From positions 242,148-306,147 of the forward strand of contig NW_019776102.1 of the NCBI RefSeq assembly GCF_001039355.2: DNA of 64,000 nucleotides, read 5' to 3'. Below are positions 51,374 through 63,185 of the stretch, in pieces. Made by a program: the position numbers and the translations under genes. This DNA is from Lingula anatina (lineage: Eukaryota > Brachiopoda > Lingulata > Lingulida > Lingulidae). How positions within the stretch are numbered: position 1 is the stretch's first letter; every line of letters starts with the position of its first letter. The notes beneath the pieces were generated by a model. It searched no databases. It was not told the origin of the DNA and worked only from the letters and a program-made list of their open reading frames with translations.

Positions 51374-51694
51374 GCAACAACTTGACCTACTTAGAACAAA
51401 AACAGAAGCAACCAATCAAATTTTAGAATTACTTGGCCTATTTAATTTTTTAATCTCTTGTCATTTTGAAATGATTAAGCAAAATAAATAATTATCGCAA
51501 TTTATTTAGATGATAATTCCATATTTTTCTTCTTTAATTTTATTTTATTATTACATCTTCGAAAAAACATTCAATTGGATACATCAAGTGTTATTTTCAT
51601 TACAAAAGCATACAAACATGGGATTTGAGAGTAGCTTATGAATAATTCAGGAGTTTCAGAAGGAGGCCAGCGATTGCGGAGGAAGGGCAGAATC
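51374..51694. promoter_or_regulatory. Shared divergent promoter of the unknown gene and the PUR gene
   Basis: The two start codons face away from each other with 321 bases between them. The region is AT-rich with a GC-richer end near the PUR start. No specific motif stands out. Confidence 0.55.
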
Positions 51695-52936
51695 ATGTCG
51701 GATCGAGAGAGTGATGAGCAGCAGCAGGTGCAGGGTAGAGGTAACAGCATTGAACAAACGCACTTATACAAATAACATGGTCCCTTGTTCCCCACATTCG
51801 CCTCAGTTATATGATTTTGCCTGCCACGCATGCTTGACAATCCTGTTATATATGTTGGGTGGTCACTTCTTGCGTTGCGGTGTCCAAGTTGGACCCTGGT
51901 CCTGGGGTGAACAGTTTGACAGCTGGTGACAGCTGTTTTTTACAAAGCCCCCTTGCTTATCATCTGATAACCTGATATGTAAGTTTTCTTAATAATATAA
52001 CATGCGTAGTATCATTAAAGTATATGTTTAATTGAAACGTTGTTGTTGCTGTCAATTGCATCTGTACCTAAATCAAAATGGCGTTCAAGAGTTTGTTTGT
52101 GCATAAATTACAAGCATGCTTTAGGTATATTTGTCTAATTAACTGTTGCATTAGACAGTGTGATGCAGATGATAAGATTCTACATAAATATTAAATGGGA
52201 AACATGAAACATACACTTGTCACACATGTTATATACCAAGCATCATATAAAGGTTGAGCATACTGTCACTGTGAGAATTTGACAGGAGGGGGATTTGGTA
52301 GACTTCTGTTGTTGCAGTGACTGATAACTCGCCTATACGTTTGTTGTGTTATTGAGGAGACTTGTTATGTTTTAAAGTAGATTGCCAGTATGACGAGAGT
52401 ACAAGCATAGATATAGGAACACTGTGTAAATGATGATGTTTATGAGGGATCACAATATGCTTTTAAACTATTTGTGTGAATGGAAAACAGTGCAATTCAT
52501 TTCTCTTAAATATTGAGATAGTCTCCTCAGTTAAACCCATGGTGGGGTTTGGGTTAAAATATTTTTGGAGTTTTGTGGTTAAAAGGGATGGTGACTCTAA
52601 TTTGCTGATGTATTGCTTGCAAAATTTGTTTTATTTTGACATTCAATTTGTGGTCACCTTGAATTGAGAAAGGAGTGTGAATGACTAACTTAAAAACTAT
52701 CCATGTGTACTTTAAAACATTTGCTGATCAGATTTGTACCAGGAGGCACATGCTTGGACAATTTTGAGAGCCATGCCTTAGTACATGTAGATGATCCAAA
52801 CAATAGCATATAGTAACATACATTGAAAGTGAAATCAATGAAGTTGAGCAAAAAAATTTATGTTAAACTAGTGGCAAAGACCGTATGTTTTAAGTTATAG
52901 ATAAAATGGTTTCACTCAAGTACATTACTTGTGCAC

Positions 52937-53016
<80 letters not shown>

Positions 53017-56000
53017 CTTTGAGTGATTAGATTCAATATAGCTTTAATGGACTAGTGTAATCTAAATACAAGTACTACTACAGTTGTATACCTTTGTGGA
53101 TCAGTTGGGCATGTTAAATTGTCATTGAATTTTTCTAACAGAGTGGATTATTAGCATTACATAGTGTAAAACAGCTGCAGGTGTGCATTTCTTCTTCATT
53201 TATTGCAAGGCCATCCACTATCACCCTGAGCTTCAGAGATAACTTGACACTAACCTCTTCACTATTAGCCTATCTTAATCGTGTCAAGTTACCTCTGACG
53301 AAAATAGTTTGACCTAGTTTATATAAGCCAATCGAATCCATGTTTCAAAATTTTTCACCAAAGTTTGGTGAAAACGCTGATTGGTTGACCGTCAATCGGC
53401 AATCCTCGGCTGATTCCGCAAGCTCCATACTAACAACATAGTTATTGTCGAGTGCGGAGACATCCGAGTAGTTCCGAGTGCATAACCGTACACAAAGAAA
53501 GCATGGAGTATATCAGAATTGAAACCAGAGCAGTTTGATGCCCTGCATAATTATCTACTGAGGGATGATGTATTTTGCGTGCTGCCCACAGGTTACGGCA
53601 AGTCCCTGATATTCAGCCTTATCTTTGATTGGTCCGGATTTGAACAAAGCGCGCTTTGACTCGTTCGCGTTCATTGGCTAGATCGTTCAATGAGTCATTG
53701 AGTGCGGGCTTTAAATTTGATTGGCGGGCGGCGGAGGCAATCGAATGTGGTCAGAGGTAACTTGACACGATGAAGATAGGCTAATAGTGAAGAGGTTAGT
53801 GTCAAGTTATCTCTGAAGCTCAGGGTGTCCACTATGGGATCACCATAGTTTTTAAATCTCTGAATATTGATAGGAATAACCACAGGGATCTTTTATTTAG
53901 TCAGCTTGATTAGGGAGTGGATTTATAACCATGGTTGAACTGATTTTAAGTCCTGTTAATACTTATTTAAAGTAACTATGTATGAGCTGTATATAGGTTG
54001 TGCTGTATAACTTATTAAAGTGACAGTGAGTTCTTGTAGTCCTGTCAACCATGGCGTTTTGAAAAAGAACGAGTTGATACTTTCTGTGATACAACATCAT
54101 CAAGCCTTGTTTTGATGGGCTTACTGAAAATTGCAATTGATAGAATGTGGTTTTAGCTATCTCAATTTGGAATAGAGGGGGAGGGGGTGATATGCAGAAT
54201 TTTCTATTAAATTTTGGTTTTTATATCTTTGGAAGATCTTTCTCTGTCAAATGAGATTAAATTATCTAATTTATGATCTTTATGTGATGTAGAAGAATGC
54301 AAGGTCTTATTTTTGAAAAATGTTGGTCTGGTGGTACATGTGGGATTTTTGGTTTTTGTGTTACATTTTCTTCATTTTATTATTATTTTATTTTTTTATT
54401 TATTTTCTTTTTTGAAGATAGGCTGTAGATATGTTCCAAAAGCATATTATGTCCTTTTAGAATGATGAAGTTTATATATCTGCTGAAAGAAAAAAAAAAA
54501 CTGCAGGAAATGAAAATGCAAGGAATGCATATGAATGTTCACGTGTCTTAAGGCAAATTAAAGGAAAAAGTACTAAAAGGACAGTTGTGAGTTTGTAACA
54601 CCATTCTGTAGAGTCACGATCCAGGTAAAGGATAGAAAATGATGGTGCTAGGGAAATTTGTTAATTTCTGTTTCTCAACCCTCTCACTTTTGTGCCAAAA
54701 TTGCATGTTGTCTATAAGTTGTGTTTAAAAGAAAGAAAAATAATAATAATATAAAAGTTGGAATAGATGCAGACAGGGGTTATGGATATAAGCAAAGTAT
54801 AGAGTCCTGCTATTCCACAGATTAAAGTATAAAAATATTTGATTACTAACATTGGGTTTGTATCATTTTTTAACTTAATTTTAATTACTGTAGGTACATT
54901 ATATCCTTTATAAAAACCAGCCTTTAAATTTGAACCCATATTTCAGCTAGTCTGTACGTCATTTGGGATGCAGCACTATATTCTCTATGGGGGCTCTGTG
55001 TCAGTTTGTTCTGCGTAGAAGATTTATATACTTTTAAAACAGCTATTATGATATATATATTTGAACGTTGCTTTATGAGTATGGGTTTTAACTCGAGATT
55101 TAAAATTATATAAATGTTCTGGAAGGAGAAGATATCTGAATGAACAAGATAATTTATTTTCTGATACAATCAAGTTATGCCTTTGTATAGCACATACTTG
55201 GACAGTGAGGGTTGTTCCATAGCGTTGAGCACTTGTTGATGATGGTAGCCATATACCATTTCACATTCAAGAGGGCATGTGTACCTGTCTTCCATTGTTT
55301 TGTCTAAAAAGGAGCCACACCCAACCTCCAGATTTTTTGGCAGAGATTTATAAAATACCATGTGGAACAGATGGACATGCATTCCCATTGAAAGGAGACT
55401 GATATGTTTTGGACTTCTAAATCTGCAGACACAGGGATTTTGTCTCAAGATAAATTAGCTCTATGCTGCAGCAAACATATATCTCAAGATAAATAGTTAT
55501 TTAGGGTGGATACGAGCAGAGGTCAAAAGAAAACAAAGATATTCATGATTTGCTCTATCTGCACATTGGATTATGCAATGTTGTTTGGCAATGTTTGTGT
55601 CATCATGTTTTCTGTTCGTCATGTTGCAAATGTCAGTGCAGAGGCCTTAATATTTTTGACATGGAATGGAACTTTTTATGTATTTTCCGATGTACAAAAT
55701 TTAGGCTGCTGCTGTTTCTCTATTCATATGTGTCTAAACAAGACATGACTGTTTTCATACAATTCATGACAAATTTGACAATTATGGCATTGGAATCTCA
55801 TGCCCAGAATTTGTGATATATGTCCTATTATGAGTGTTTAAAGGGCTTGAAGGCATGGGAGGCTAACCAGCGACATGGGATACTCCTTGAAATCAGATTC
55901 TGGTTGCATTTTAATACTTTTACCTTAATACCTAATGTCAGATACGCCACAATCACCCTTCATTTATCCAATACACTGTATCCAAAGGTAATTATTGATT

Positions 56001-59000
56001 CTTTTAAATTTCTTTTGGAGCTAACTAAATTCATTCCAGGCTTCGTGCGTGATGTCAAATTTCATGGAAGTTTGAATTTTTGTACATGACATATTTAGTC
56101 ATTTAAAGCAGATCGATCATAATTTATTTTGAAATCTCCCTCTCCTTTGCAATGGCTTCAAACATACTAGCTTGCAGCAGTCTTTTTATTTGTGAAAAGA
56201 CATAATGTAGAATTGGATATTGTATAAATTTATTATATTCTCATTTACATGTCAAACAGTTTGCATTTAATGACAGGATTTGGATTGTTTGTTGGGTTGA
56301 ACATTCATTTTGCTAAATGACCTCCAAAGGGCAAGCAACTCTTCCTTACCATGCCTTTTTACACTTTTTTTAAGGGATTTAAACTTACTTAAGCGAATAT
56401 GACGGAGTTAAAAATGCATTGGACTGTCAAAATTTGACTTAGTTCATTATGTTGATACCCAGGTGCTAGGAAAAAATAGGGTTGAATTCATAGTGTAGGA
56501 AAAAGAAGTATTTCTGTTGTTACCCTTATCTTTGTGTTGGTAACCAACCAGGTAAAAATGTCCAGACTTCACATTTATCGCTGCATGAACTGTGACACAG
56601 AATGCATAGGCTAGTGGACCTCTTACCTGGATGACCTACAGTGGGCAGGCTTAACACCAGATGACCTAGACAGAGCAATAGGAGGTTGGGGTTTAATGAC
56701 CTTTTGCTATATATTGGAAAGAAATGTGGTTGTTGAAGTGAGAAATTAGACTAGATACTGTAGATTTCTAACAATTCTCATAATTGTGATTTTGCCTTGA
56801 TTGCCCAACACATTGGTTGTCAGTATATTAAAGATACTTGTCCAGGTAGGATGAGGTGTGGACTGACATGTACAATTTGGAAGTGGGTCCTTTTTCTTTA
56901 ACTAGATTGATATTGATGTGTTCTCTGCAGGGACTTTAAGGTCAAGCAGTTTGACAGGTTGATAAATTGATGTGTGCGCTGACAGCTCTATCTTCTTGTG
57001 TGCTTGTATTAATTTAGTGTTCTTATGTTTTATGTGCATGTGTGAGCCTTGGTTCCAGTGGGAGGATGCTGGGTTTAAAAAGGTATATAAAGTGCTTTGG
57101 ACATTTTTTATGGTTTGCATAAATTCAGATGAAGTTGGGGGAAATGGGGAGGGGGGGGGGTACCAAAACATAGGTGAAAAAGGTCCAGATGTGATTTTTG
57201 ATTGTGGTAGTTAGATATTGTGCCCTACCTTCCCACTGCCTTTACAATTTTTTAAACGAAAGACTTTTTATTTCTGTTGTCTGATAATTTCTTTTATGCT
57301 AACAGTGACCATCTGAATCTGTAAATTGGGATTATACTCTGTTCAATGTGCTAGGTGTGTCTTCAATGATGAGGAACTTTATATTGATTTATGTATTGAT
57401 ATCTTAAATAGTGCATATAAATTATATTTGTTAGTTAGGCACCCACTTTGTTTTCTTATTTTCTGTATTAAGAGTAAAAGAGTAGTAATAAATGAAGGTG
57501 GAATCATGGCTTTTCCCAGCGAACTGTCCAGCCGTCATTTGGGCGGCTGCTGGTATCACTGGACTGGACGGCCACCATTTTCAAAGACAGCTGGATGGCT
57601 AATAATTTTTTGAAACATGATGGCTTGGACTACATGAAATTTTGTAGGGAATTACAGGTGATAATTTTGGATGGCCTGGGAAAAGCCCTGCTTGGAATAG
57701 TAGATGAATTGGATGTTCTTCTGAAGTGTTGGTAACCCATTTCCATCTTGAAAATAGATTAGAAAAAATGCAAAAGCTTCTGCAGCTTTCACAAAGTTTT
57801 CTTTTGGGATTTGTAATATTTTACTCACAAAGTATGGAGTGAACTGCTTGTTTTGTAAATTTAGTGAGGGAGACTAGTAGTAGTAACCTCTTTCATGTGA
57901 GTTTACATTTGGTGAAATAGAGGAAAGGACTTGATAAGTGAAGCAGTTGCCTTACACAGACACTGGCTATAATATGGGTATTGGTATACCTGCTGTGCAG
58001 TGGTGGATTAGGTGTTGTAGATTACACTTCAGGAAGCCAAGTGATAGGCTTTGTTAAAAAGGTCAGCAACGAAAGAAGAGAATATGCAGAACCATGACAC
58101 ATAAGTATGACATTTAAACTATGATTAAAATATTAATTTTAACATTGTAGATGAGGTTTATTTGCTGCATTAAAAACAGGAAATTCATTTCCCAGAAGAT
58201 GTGTTCATTTAAATGAAGGGGTGGAGCCACATTAGTAGTGAACTCCCTATCAATCGAAGGCCCCCTCAAGAGTAGCCTCAGGTGCTTTTATTCATCAGAA
58301 GTTTAGTTACTTTTTTCACTCTTTGGTGTAGCCAAAGTAGGTAGGGGTTCTATAAGTTAAATTGCAAAAATAGAACTGTTTGTTTGATTTGTTCTTGCTT
58401 TATTGTATAGATAAGCAAGTGACAGGAATCAATCTTTGTTATGAACAGTATATTCAGGCCCCTTCTTGCCAGTTGAGTAACAGTAATGGCATTATGTAAT
58501 CTCCTTACATATATGAATCGATTCTTTTTCTGTGTAATTTGATCAGCATTTAGGATTTTAAATATCTTCATCTACCACCTACGTCAAGCTGACTTCTCTG
58601 CTTGGGAATGCTACTAGCTATAGTATGCTGTGAATATTGAATTCAGTTTGTGACTAGAATACTTGGTGGGAGATTCTAGTCCATTGATACTTAAATTCAT
58701 TAGCCTTAGTCATCCATGTCACAAGTATGTCACCACCCAGGAAAGTGATTTTTAATGGAGGTGTATGTGGAAGTAATAAAAAAAACTCCAGTGAAGTAAT
58801 GGATCCCAAATGAGAAAAAAGCCAGAATGTTTTCATAGCCAAAGAGGCTTCTTGTCAATGCCTGTCATGTTCATCAACAAAGATGGAATGGGGAGCATAT
58901 ATTTACAGGAATTTTGTTGAAACTAAGTACAAAAGATACCTGCCTGAATTTGAATGAGCTTTGCTGTATGAAAAGTTGGATTTTTGTAAAATTTTCTGTG

Positions 59001-62000
59001 TAGCTGAGTATTTAAGTATTTTTATGCATTGAAAAAAATTTTCAAATAGGTTGAATTTTATATGCAAAACATATATCATTTAGGTTAAAAAGGGATACGT
59101 TGCTAGTCACTTGTCACATATTCTTTTTTCTATGATTTTAGGCTCTTCAGAACAAGAGCTAGCTACCAAAACGCTGCAGATCCAGTCGAAGAGATTCTAC
59201 CTGGATGTTAAACAAAACAGAAGGGGGAGATTTATTAAGGTTGCAGAGGTAAGAAAGCCTTGTGTATAAAAAAAATAACAGTATTAATGATCAGCATTGA
59301 AGGTTGAGAAGGTTTAAAGGAGCCTCTTTAAAGAGTGGTAATGCAAAAAAAGATAAAACGTGTGAAATTTTCTTCTCAGAGCTACATATGTTTAATGGAA
59401 CATTTACATGTGAGAGTATGCGACTAACTGCCTATGCTGTTTCAGGTTGGAGCAGGAGGAAAGAAAAGCCGTCTTCTCTTGGCCATGTCCACAGCAGCAG
59501 AGTTCCGGGACCATCTGACGGAATTCAGTGAACACTATGCATCTCTTGGTAATAAGAATTAACTAAAGGAATGGTACATTTCTTTTGCAGCACACGGTAT
59601 TGAAAGTTTCCTGTTGTTTGTGCTGCACAAGAAATGGGATTATTAAGAGATTAACTGGTTGGTTAGAAACAGTACATGTTTAATGGAAATAATGAGTGCG
59701 TTTTTTCTTAACTTTTCTTAAAATACATTAAAATACATTTTATTAAATATTTCTTAAAATATATTAAAATATAATAATACAGAAGAAGAGGTGGAGTATT
59801 GCACCAAATTTCAATGTTTCTCTGTCTAATCTGCTAGTTGAACTCTATTGACTACAAATTGATCATATTGTTTGTTTGTTTAGTGTTACAGTTTGTACTT
59901 ATTTTTATTTTTGGATTGAGTTTTACCTTATGTAATGATTATGTAGTTAAAGTCTATCATTTAACTAACAATTTCTCATTTTAACAGTAAAACTAATTTA
60001 GTGCCAAATGATTGAAATTATTGAAATTTTTTGACAGACCTTTCACTTTTCAGACTTATGTGTTGAACAATGAAAAACTAACATGCTTAGGGGATGCTCA
60101 CTTAATAAGTAATTAATTTGAAAGAAGCGTGATTTGATAATTTTCGTTGGGGAAAAAATTACGACCAAACAAACTTGGGAAATATTCTGTTTCGATGAAG
60201 TATCATGATCTTGCTCCACTGTTAATGGCATCTGCTGGTTGAATATTAACTGGAAGTCCTTCCTCCACCTGTCCAGTGGGAAAGGCTGGCTCACCATGCT
60301 GGAATACTCCCATGGGAGCTCCAACTCTTGGTTTCTGTGAGTTGGACTCTGAGAGGTGGACTGTGCTGCTGTTTCTTGATCACTTTCCTGATCCTCCATT
60401 TGGTGCACAATAACATTATAGTCTCAAGTGATAAATTGTTATGTCCTGGGAAATCTTAAAATGGTTCAATATTCTGTTCAATCCAAGCTAATGCAATCTG
60501 GTGGATCCAAGTGAATTGAAATTCCTCTATACGTTTACTTTTTCAGCTGTTTAAAAATAATTAACAACAGTTCATTTCAGTGCCCACCATTAAATATCCT
60601 TTTGGCCTNAACTGGAAGTCCTTCCTCCACCCGTCCAGTGGGAAAGGCTGGCTCACCATGCTGGAATACTCCCATGGGAGCTCCAACTCTTGGTTTCTGT
60701 GAGTTGGACTCTGAGAGGTGGACTGTGCTGCTGTTTCTTGATCACTTTCCTGATCCCCCATTTGGTGGACAATAACATTATAGTCTCAAGTGATAAATTG
60801 TTATGTCCTGGGAAATCTTAAAATGGTTCAATATTCTGTTCAATCCAAGCTAAGGCAATCTGGTGGATCCAAGTGAATTGAAATTCCTCTATGCGTTTAC
60901 TTTTTCAGCTGTTTAAAAATAATTAACAACAGTTCATTTGAGTGCCCACCATTAAATATCCTTTTGGCCTTAAAAGGTCATATGATTCTAAACAGAACAT
61001 AAATATGTTTCATGTTAAGTTGATAGTCATTTTTTTTTTCAATTAGTTTGTTGCTTTTTATATATGCCCTAAATTACATTTACAAATGAACGACACAGTA
61101 ACAATTCACAGTGGAGTTTTCAAAATCTTGTTTAGGGGAGGTAAAGCTAGGTATTACATGTAGGAGTATGTGTAAGTATATGACCATGGCTTCTTGGGTA
61201 AATGATGCATGCAATGGCATTATGTGCTAACATTTTTTCTGACTGATTGCATGTTCTTGATTATTTTCAGTGTTACTGAATTTTGATTAAAGCCATCCTC
61301 CTCTGCTACAGCTTTCTTGCCATGAAGTATCGTAACTTGGTGGCTGCTTGGTTGTTGTTTTTTATGAAACCTTCTTTCTTACTTTCAGGCCCAGAAAAGA
61401 CTGTCCATTCTGATGAGGAAGAGGGTAAGTTGCTATTGACCTTGGCTTGACCTTGATCTACTAATAATTTTTGCTTTTCTAATGTTTTAACTTGTTTGTT
61501 GAAATGGGGAACTATTTTGTTCACAGGCCCTGCCAGTACTGACAACCTTCCTGAAGATGGCAAACTGAAAAGTGAGACCATGGTCAAAGACAACAGAAGA
61601 TATTACCTTGATTTAAAAGAGAATGCCAGGGGTAGATTTTTAAGGGTAAGAATAATTTTCAGAAACATATTGATATTAAGACCAGATGGCCTTGTGTCTG
61701 CCTCTGAGCTGGAGTTCGATCCTGTCCAGGGACATACGAGTCCTTCATAAATGATACCTGCTGTCTCCTCACTTGGCACTTAAGGGTTGAAGCAGGGGTA
61801 AAGGTCCTGGTCTTGCAGTGAAAGATATTGTTCATTTACTAGCATTCATCACCTCATACTGCAGCTGGGCTTTTTCCTCCCCAGAAAGCTAGAACGTCAA
61901 CACCCAGTCTGTATCGGGGCCAAAAATTGACAGGCATCTAATGTAAACCACACCGATATATGTATGTGGAGTGCAGTATACAAGAAGTGGATTTTACTTT

Positions 62001-63185
62001 GTTTTACTTTACTTTATTAATGTCTCACCTATTTCCCCTTCAAGATCTGAAATATATAGAGAATTTTAAGAATGGGATTCAGGATATCACTTCTTAAACT
62101 AAAACATAAAAAAATTTTTTTTCAATTGTATTTCTTCACAGGTATCACAAACAATTCCTCGTGGAGGGCCTCGTTCACAAATTGCAATCCCAGCCCAGGG
62201 TATGATTGAATTTCGTGATGCCCTTACGGATCTCCTCGATGAATTTGGCACAGATGACCATGGTATGTATTTCCAACAAGGTCAGTGACAGTGAGGTTCA
62301 GTTCAGCAAAATCTGCTCCCTCAAGAGTCAGTCTGTCATGCTGCCGTCTGATTCTTAGCTTAACTTCCACACTTAAAACTTATGTGTAGCATCTGAGCAT
62401 TTGGATTACATTATAGATATTTTCTGAACATGATAAACTATTTTGTGGCATGGAATTTTTTTAAATTATTATGTTTTTGACATTTTAGAGCCTGCTGGAG
62501 ATTTACCAGAATCAAGGTCTTTGAGAACAGAAAATAAAGTGTTCTACTTTGATGTTGGTCATAACAGACGTGGGGTGTTCATGCGGGTTTCAGAGGTACA
62601 GGTTTGTAATCGTGTTTTTTATGCTTTAGAAGTTGACCTGTTGCCATTTGTATCCAACTTTTTTACTTAATTTTCATATCTGCAGTTACAACAAACTTAA
62701 ACAAGACTTTTTCTTGTTTTTATTTTTAATATTCAACTAACCCATAAGTCACATTTGCCTGTTCAATTTTTATTTCAAATATAAGTTAATTTAGCTAAGC
62801 ATTATAATGAATTGTTTTGAAAAATTGTCTATATCTTTCCTTGTAGAGTCTCAGGTACATGAACTTGTGTATCAACAACTAGTCTAGAGTTTAAAACTGG
62901 TAACTTAAAGATAATTTGTTTTTTTTTTTTTAAATACACCAGGAACAGAGTTCAGTGCGTTCACTTTTGTTAGCAAAGTAATATATGTACATAACTGAAA
63001 GTATTATCCCAATTTGGTACAGTGTAAAGGAGACTATTTTTTGTTTCTCGCAGGCCCGAAACAGTTTCCGCACTGCCATCACCATTCCAGAAAGGGCATG
63101 GACAAGATTTCGGGACATCTTCAATGAATTCTTGGAAAAAGGTGGAGAGCAAGATGTTGATGAACCAGAGGAGAGCAGCAAATAA
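51695..63185 (+). CDS. PURA-like: PUR-alpha/beta family single-stranded nucleic-acid-binding protein
   Basis: Eight exons with agreeing phases: 51695-51740, 59142-59248, 59446-59548, 61389-61424, 61527-61645, 62142-62262, 62489-62595 and 63054-63185 (TAA), 256 residues. Three PUR repeats: I about 22-85 ([33 protein letters not shown]), II about 107-175 ([32 protein letters not shown]) and III about 186-248 ([37 protein letters not shown]). The family binds purine-rich single-stranded DNA and RNA as a dimer formed through repeat III and acts in transcription and mRNA transport. The N-terminal tail is short and lacks the Gly-rich stretch of the human protein. The start at 51695 precedes a strong donor in the correct phase. 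Vertebrate PURA has an uninterrupted coding region; here seven introns split it. Confidence 0.96.
52943..53014. repeat. (AT)n microsatellite
   Basis: About 36 AT units in the first intron of the PUR gene. Confidence 0.97.
53222..53827. mobile_element. 606-bp TIR transposon with 8-bp target duplication and a RecQ-like helicase fragment
   Basis: The terminal inverted repeats 53222-53299 and 53750-53827 are 78 bp with one mismatch, beginning CACCCTGAGCTTCAGAGATA. The direct repeat TCCACTAT flanks both ends (53214-53221 and 53828-53835). An 8-bp target duplication fits hAT-type (or P/Merlin-type) elements. Each arm also folds on itself (AGATAACTTGACAC against GTGTCAAGTTACCTCT). Inside, on the plus strand, about 53519-53640 reads [19 protein letters not shown] followed by [12 protein letters not shown]. 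That matches the N-terminal motif and Walker A of RecQ-like helicases and ends soon after. No transposase is present, so the element is non-autonomous. Confidence 0.9.
60248..60970. repeat. 361-bp direct duplication around a single N (unmerged contig overlap)
   Basis: 60248-60608 and 60610-60970 are the same sequence with about half a dozen substitutions; the N at 60609 separates them exactly. It lies in an intron of the PUR gene. This is what two overlapping contig ends from different haplotypes give when joined with a one-base gap. Confidence 0.93.
61690..61960 (+). repeat. Possible tRNA-derived SINE fragment
   Basis: GGAGTTCGATCC at 61711-61722 resembles a Pol III B box (GGTTCGANNCC) and is followed by about 200 bases unlike the AT-rich intron around it. 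No A box, poly-A tail or target duplication could be fixed. Confidence 0.3.

Larger units (their letters stand above)
51741..59141 (+). other. First intron of the PUR gene (7.4 kb)
   Basis: It contains the AT microsatellite at 52943-53014, the 606-bp transposon at 53222-53827 and, near 57509-57689, a 12-bp inverted pair (GGCTTTTCCCAG / CTGGGAAAAGCC). Open frames such as 55506-56089 and 57326-57613 have no recognisable domain or splice context. Confidence 0.7.

Noticed and set aside
55506-56089. Cys-rich open frame ([20 protein letters not shown]) in the PUR intron as a zinc-finger gene
   Set aside because: No regular Cys/His spacing, no splice signals in phase and no continuation.
57509-57689. 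MITE bounded by GGCTTTTCCCAG / CTGGGAAAAGCC
   Set aside because: Only 12 bp of inverted match and no target duplication; could be chance.
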